A stretch of 64,000 bases of DNA, from NCBI GenBank assembly GCA_035582835.1, contig JAYKAV010002943.1, forward strand, positions 156,136 through 220,135, written 5' to 3'. Source of the DNA: Phoebastria nigripes (Eukaryota > Chordata > Aves > Procellariiformes > Diomedeidae). A program made the position numbers and the translations under genes. This document shows positions 57,944 to 64,000 of this stretch, piece by piece; position 1 is the first letter of the stretch, and every line of letters begins with the position of its first letter. The notes beneath the pieces were generated by a model. That model was given only the letters and a program-made list of their open reading frames with translations. It was not told where the DNA came from and searched no databases.

Positions 57944-60450
57944 ATAGAATCATAGAATCATTAAGGTTGGAAAGGACCTCTAAGATCATCGAGTCCAACC
58001 ATCAACCCAACACCTCCATGCCCACTAAACCATGTCCCTAAGCGCCACATCTACACGTCTTTTAAATACCTCCAGGGATGGTGACTCCACCACTTCCCTG
58101 GGCAGCCTGTTCCAATGTTTAACCACTCTTTCAGTAAAGACATTTTTCCTAATGTCCCATCTAAACCTCCCCTGGCACAACTTGAGGCCATTTCCTCTCG
58201 TCCTGTTGCTAGTTACTTGGGAGAAGAGACCGACACCCACCTCGCTACAATCTCCTTTCAGGTAGGTGTAGAGAGCGATAAGGTCTCCCCTCAGCCTCCT
58301 CTTCTCCAGGCTAAACAACCGCAGTTCCCTCAGCCGCTCCTCATAAGACTTGTTCTCCAGACCCTTCACCAGCTTCGTTGCCCTTCTCTGGACACGCTCC
58401 AGCAACTCAATGTCCTTCTTGTACTGAGGAGCCCAAAACTGAACACAGTGTTCNAGGTGCGGCCTCACCAGNGCCNAGTACAGGGGNACNANCACNTCCC
58501 TNCTCCTGCTGGCCACGCTATTTCTGATACAGGCCAGGATGCCGTTGGCCTTCTTGCTCACCTGGGCACACTGCCGGCTCATGTTCAGCCGGCTGTCAAC
58601 CAGCACCCCCAGGTCCTTTTCCGACAGGCAGCTTTCCAGCCACTCTTCCCCNAGCCTGTAGCATTGCATGGGGTTGTTGTGACCCAAGTGCAGGACCCGG
58701 CACTTGGCCTTGTTGAACCTTATACAGTCGGCCTCAGCCCATCGATCCAGCCTGTCCAGGTCCCTCTGCAGAGCCTTCCGACCCTCAAGCAGATCGACAC
58801 TTCTGCCCAACTTGGTGTGGTCTGCAGACTTACTAAGGGAGCACTCAATCCCCTCATCCAGATCATTGATAAAGATATTGAACAAGACTGGCCCCAAAAC
58901 AGAGCCCTGGGGAACACCACTTGTGACCGGCCACCAACTGGATTTCGCTCCATTCACCACAACTCTCTGGGCCTGGCCGTCCAGCCAGTTTTTTACCCAG
59001 CAAAGAGTACACCTGTCTAAGCTGTGAGCTGCCAGCTTCTCTAGGAGAATGCTGTGGGAGACAGTGTCAAAGGCTTTACTGAAGTCCAGGTAGACCGCAC
59101 CCACAGCCTTTCCCTCATCCACTAGGCGGGTCACCTTGGTCATAGAAGGAGATCAGGTTGGTCAAGCAGGACCTGCCTTTCATGAACCCCTGCTGGCTGG
59201 GCCTGATCCCCTGGTTGTCCCACACATGGTTTGCAAGTGCCCTCAAGATGACCCATTCCATAATCTTCCCCAGTACCGAGGTCAGGCTGACAGGCCTGTA
59301 GTTCCCCGGGTCCTCCTTCCAGCCCTTCTTGTAGATGGGTGTCACATTGGCAAGCCTCCAGTCGTCCGGGACCTCCCCCGTTAACCAGGACTGCTGATAA
59401 ATGATGGAGAGTGGCTTGGCAAGCTCCTCCGCCAGCTCCCTCAGCACTCTCGGGTGGATCCCATCCGGCCCCATAGACTTGTGAGCATTCAGGTGGCATA
59501 GCAGGTCGTTCACTGCTTCCTCTTGGATTATGGAGGGTTTATCCTGCTCTGTGTCCCCGTCTTCCAGCTCAGGGGGCTGAATACCCTGAGGATAACTGGT
59601 CTGAATATTAAAGACTGAGGCAAAGAAGGCATTAAGTACCTCAGCCTTTTCCTCATCCTTGGTGGCAATGTTCCCCCCTGGCATCCAATAGAGGATGGAG
59701 GTTCTCCTTGGCTCTCTTTTTGTCATTAATATATTTGTAAAAACATTTTTTGTTATCTCTTACGACAGCGGCCAGATTGCGTTCTAGCTGGGCTTTTGCC
59801 TTTCTGATTTCCTCTCTGCATGACCTAACGAGATCCCTGTACTGTTCTTGAGTCGCCTGCCCCTTCTTCCACAAGTGGTAAACGCTCCTTTTTTTCCTGA
59901 GTCACAGCAAGAGCTCCCCATTCAGCCAGGGCAGTCATCTTCCCTGCCAGTTCTTCTTATGGTACATGGGGACAGCCTGCTCCTGCACCTTCAAGACTTC
60001 CTTATTGAAGAATGTCCAGCCTCCTGGACCCCTTTGCCCTTCAGGACTGTCTCCCAAGGGACTCTCTCGACCAGTGCCCTGAACAGGCCAAAGTCTGCCC
60101 TCCAGCAGTCCATGGTAGTGGTTTCGCCCTCCTTACTTCACCAAGAATTGAAAATTCTATCATTTCATGGTCGCTAAGCCCAAGACGGCCTCCGACCACC
60201 ACATCTCCCACCAGTCCTTCTCTGTTCNTAAACAGCAGGTCAAGCGAGGCACCGCCCCTGGTAGGCTCACTCACCAGCTGTGTCAGGAAGTTGTCTTCCA
60301 CACACTCCAGGAATCTCCTAGACTGTTTCCTCTCTGCTGTGTGGTATTTCCAGCAGACATCCGGGAAGTTGAAGTCCCCCACGAGAACAAGGGCTAGTGA
60401 TATATACAATTCCAAAATGACTTCCAGAAGTTTGAAGCACTCCACTCATC
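57944..60450 (-). mobile_element. CR1 LINE, 2.5 kb, antisense, with endonuclease C-terminus and reverse transcriptase
   Basis: This is the longest CR1 in the window. On the minus strand, from about 60450 it encodes the end of the APE-type endonuclease (GDFNFPDVCW, RRFLECVEDNFLTQLV, a serine-aspartate-histidine motif in LSDHEMIEF). It continues through the linker (59874-59653), the palm and fingers with AHKSMGPDGIHPRVL and DDWRLANVTPIYKKGW, motif A ([12 protein letters not shown]), motif B ([11 protein letters not shown]), motif C altered to SADH and the C-terminal RT domain, and ends in the (CATAGAAT)n tail at 57944. At least three frame breaks are seen: between 60041 and 59874, near 59690, and one extra A near 59130. 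It is therefore a dead copy. It inserted only about 0.65 kb before exon 4. The 5' limit is uncertain by some tens of bases. Confidence 0.93.
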
Positions 60451-61065
60451 TTTCCTATAAAAACACCTTTCATTAAGACAGGACTATCTGTAGGAATTAA
60501 GGTGACTCCACTTGTACCTAAGCTAATTTATCATAAGGAGTTATATGATCTCCACCATATTTGAATAGAGAAGGAATATATGTGTCTTTCTCATACAGCT
60601 CTATGGCAAGGTACTGCTCACACAATTTTCAATAGGGAACTGAGGCACAGAAAGTCTAAGTGTTGTGTCTAAAATATGTAAGAATTAGAGAGAGAGAAAA
60701 GAAATTAATTGAGGTTTCCTTCCAGTGGGATAGATTCTCACTGCCTAAGAGAGGGAAGTGGGAATGCCTCCACCAGGAGTTGAGCAGAAAAAGGTAACTC
60801 CATAAAACTCTTTTTATGCTTCTCTCATCTTGATTTCAAGACAAAGCTACTGTAGGGGTAGAGTTATATGGAGTTATATGAACTGTACACAGAGGCTGGA
60901 TTTCCTTAGCTTGGGATTTTTCCAATTGCCCTGAAATGCATCTTTATTCTTATCCATTGTGTCCCCACTAATACAAATAGGTATACTGGCATTCAGCTAA
61001 GTAATTCTTTTGTCATCCACAGATGGACAGGGGATTACATGGCTAAGAAATGAAATAAAAGCTAA

Positions 61066-64000
<2,935 letters not shown>

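Noticed and set aside
58115..59020. Long open frame opposite the antisense CR1 (and the like frames at 51668-52630 and 20040-20453)
   Set aside because: These are complementary-strand shadows of the CR1 reverse-transcriptase reading frame.

Overview
The window is vertebrate, almost certainly avian, nuclear DNA. It is AT-rich and intron-rich, and carries one CpG island. It also holds three relatively young CR1 LINEs ending in the 8-bp tail (ATTCTATG)n typical of birds, and single N calls plus one 341-base gap typical of a short-read draft assembly. No bacterial, plasmid or phage content is visible, and no CRISPR array, operon or RNA gene was recognised.

The only gene I can support is the 5' part of a glycine receptor alpha subunit, best matched to GLRA3 (alpha-3), on the + strand. 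Four coding exons are present with consensus splice sites and compatible phases: exon 1 at 6652-6722, exon 2 at 28812-28939, exon 3 at 35447-35514 and exon 4 at 61111-61334. Together they encode 163 whole residues plus two bases of the next codon. This covers the signal peptide and the first part of the extracellular ligand-binding domain. The Cys-loop, the four membrane helices and the rest of the gene lie beyond position 64000. The first three introns are about 22.1, 6.5 and 25.6 kb.

Layout: 1-5950 is upstream non-coding DNA with one decayed CR1/L3-type LINE remnant. The region 5960-6800 is a CpG-island promoter with an N gap just before the start codon. Intron 1 holds a probable retroviral solo LTR (about 17016-17913), a 5'-truncated CR1 in sense orientation (19718-20881) and an ancient antisense CR1 remnant (about 23880-24750). 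Intron 2 holds a long ancient antisense CR1 remnant (about 32450-33840). Intron 3 holds an unidentified LTR-like block (about 37910-38420), another ancient antisense CR1 3' end (about 44255-44570), an inverted repeat (45155-45227), a sense CR1 (51377-52807) and a 2.5-kb antisense CR1 (57944-about 60450) just before exon 4. The last 2.7 kb is the start of intron 4.

The main second-look items are as follows. Two opposite-facing CR1 copies share single-N calls at exactly the same spacing, which points to consensus filling during assembly. All three young CR1 copies have lost the second catalytic aspartate of reverse transcriptase, in two cases by a change that fits CpG decay. An in-frame upstream ATG could extend the GLRA3 signal peptide. 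CR1 copies in inverted orientation flank exons 2 and 3. I did not find an undescribed biological system.
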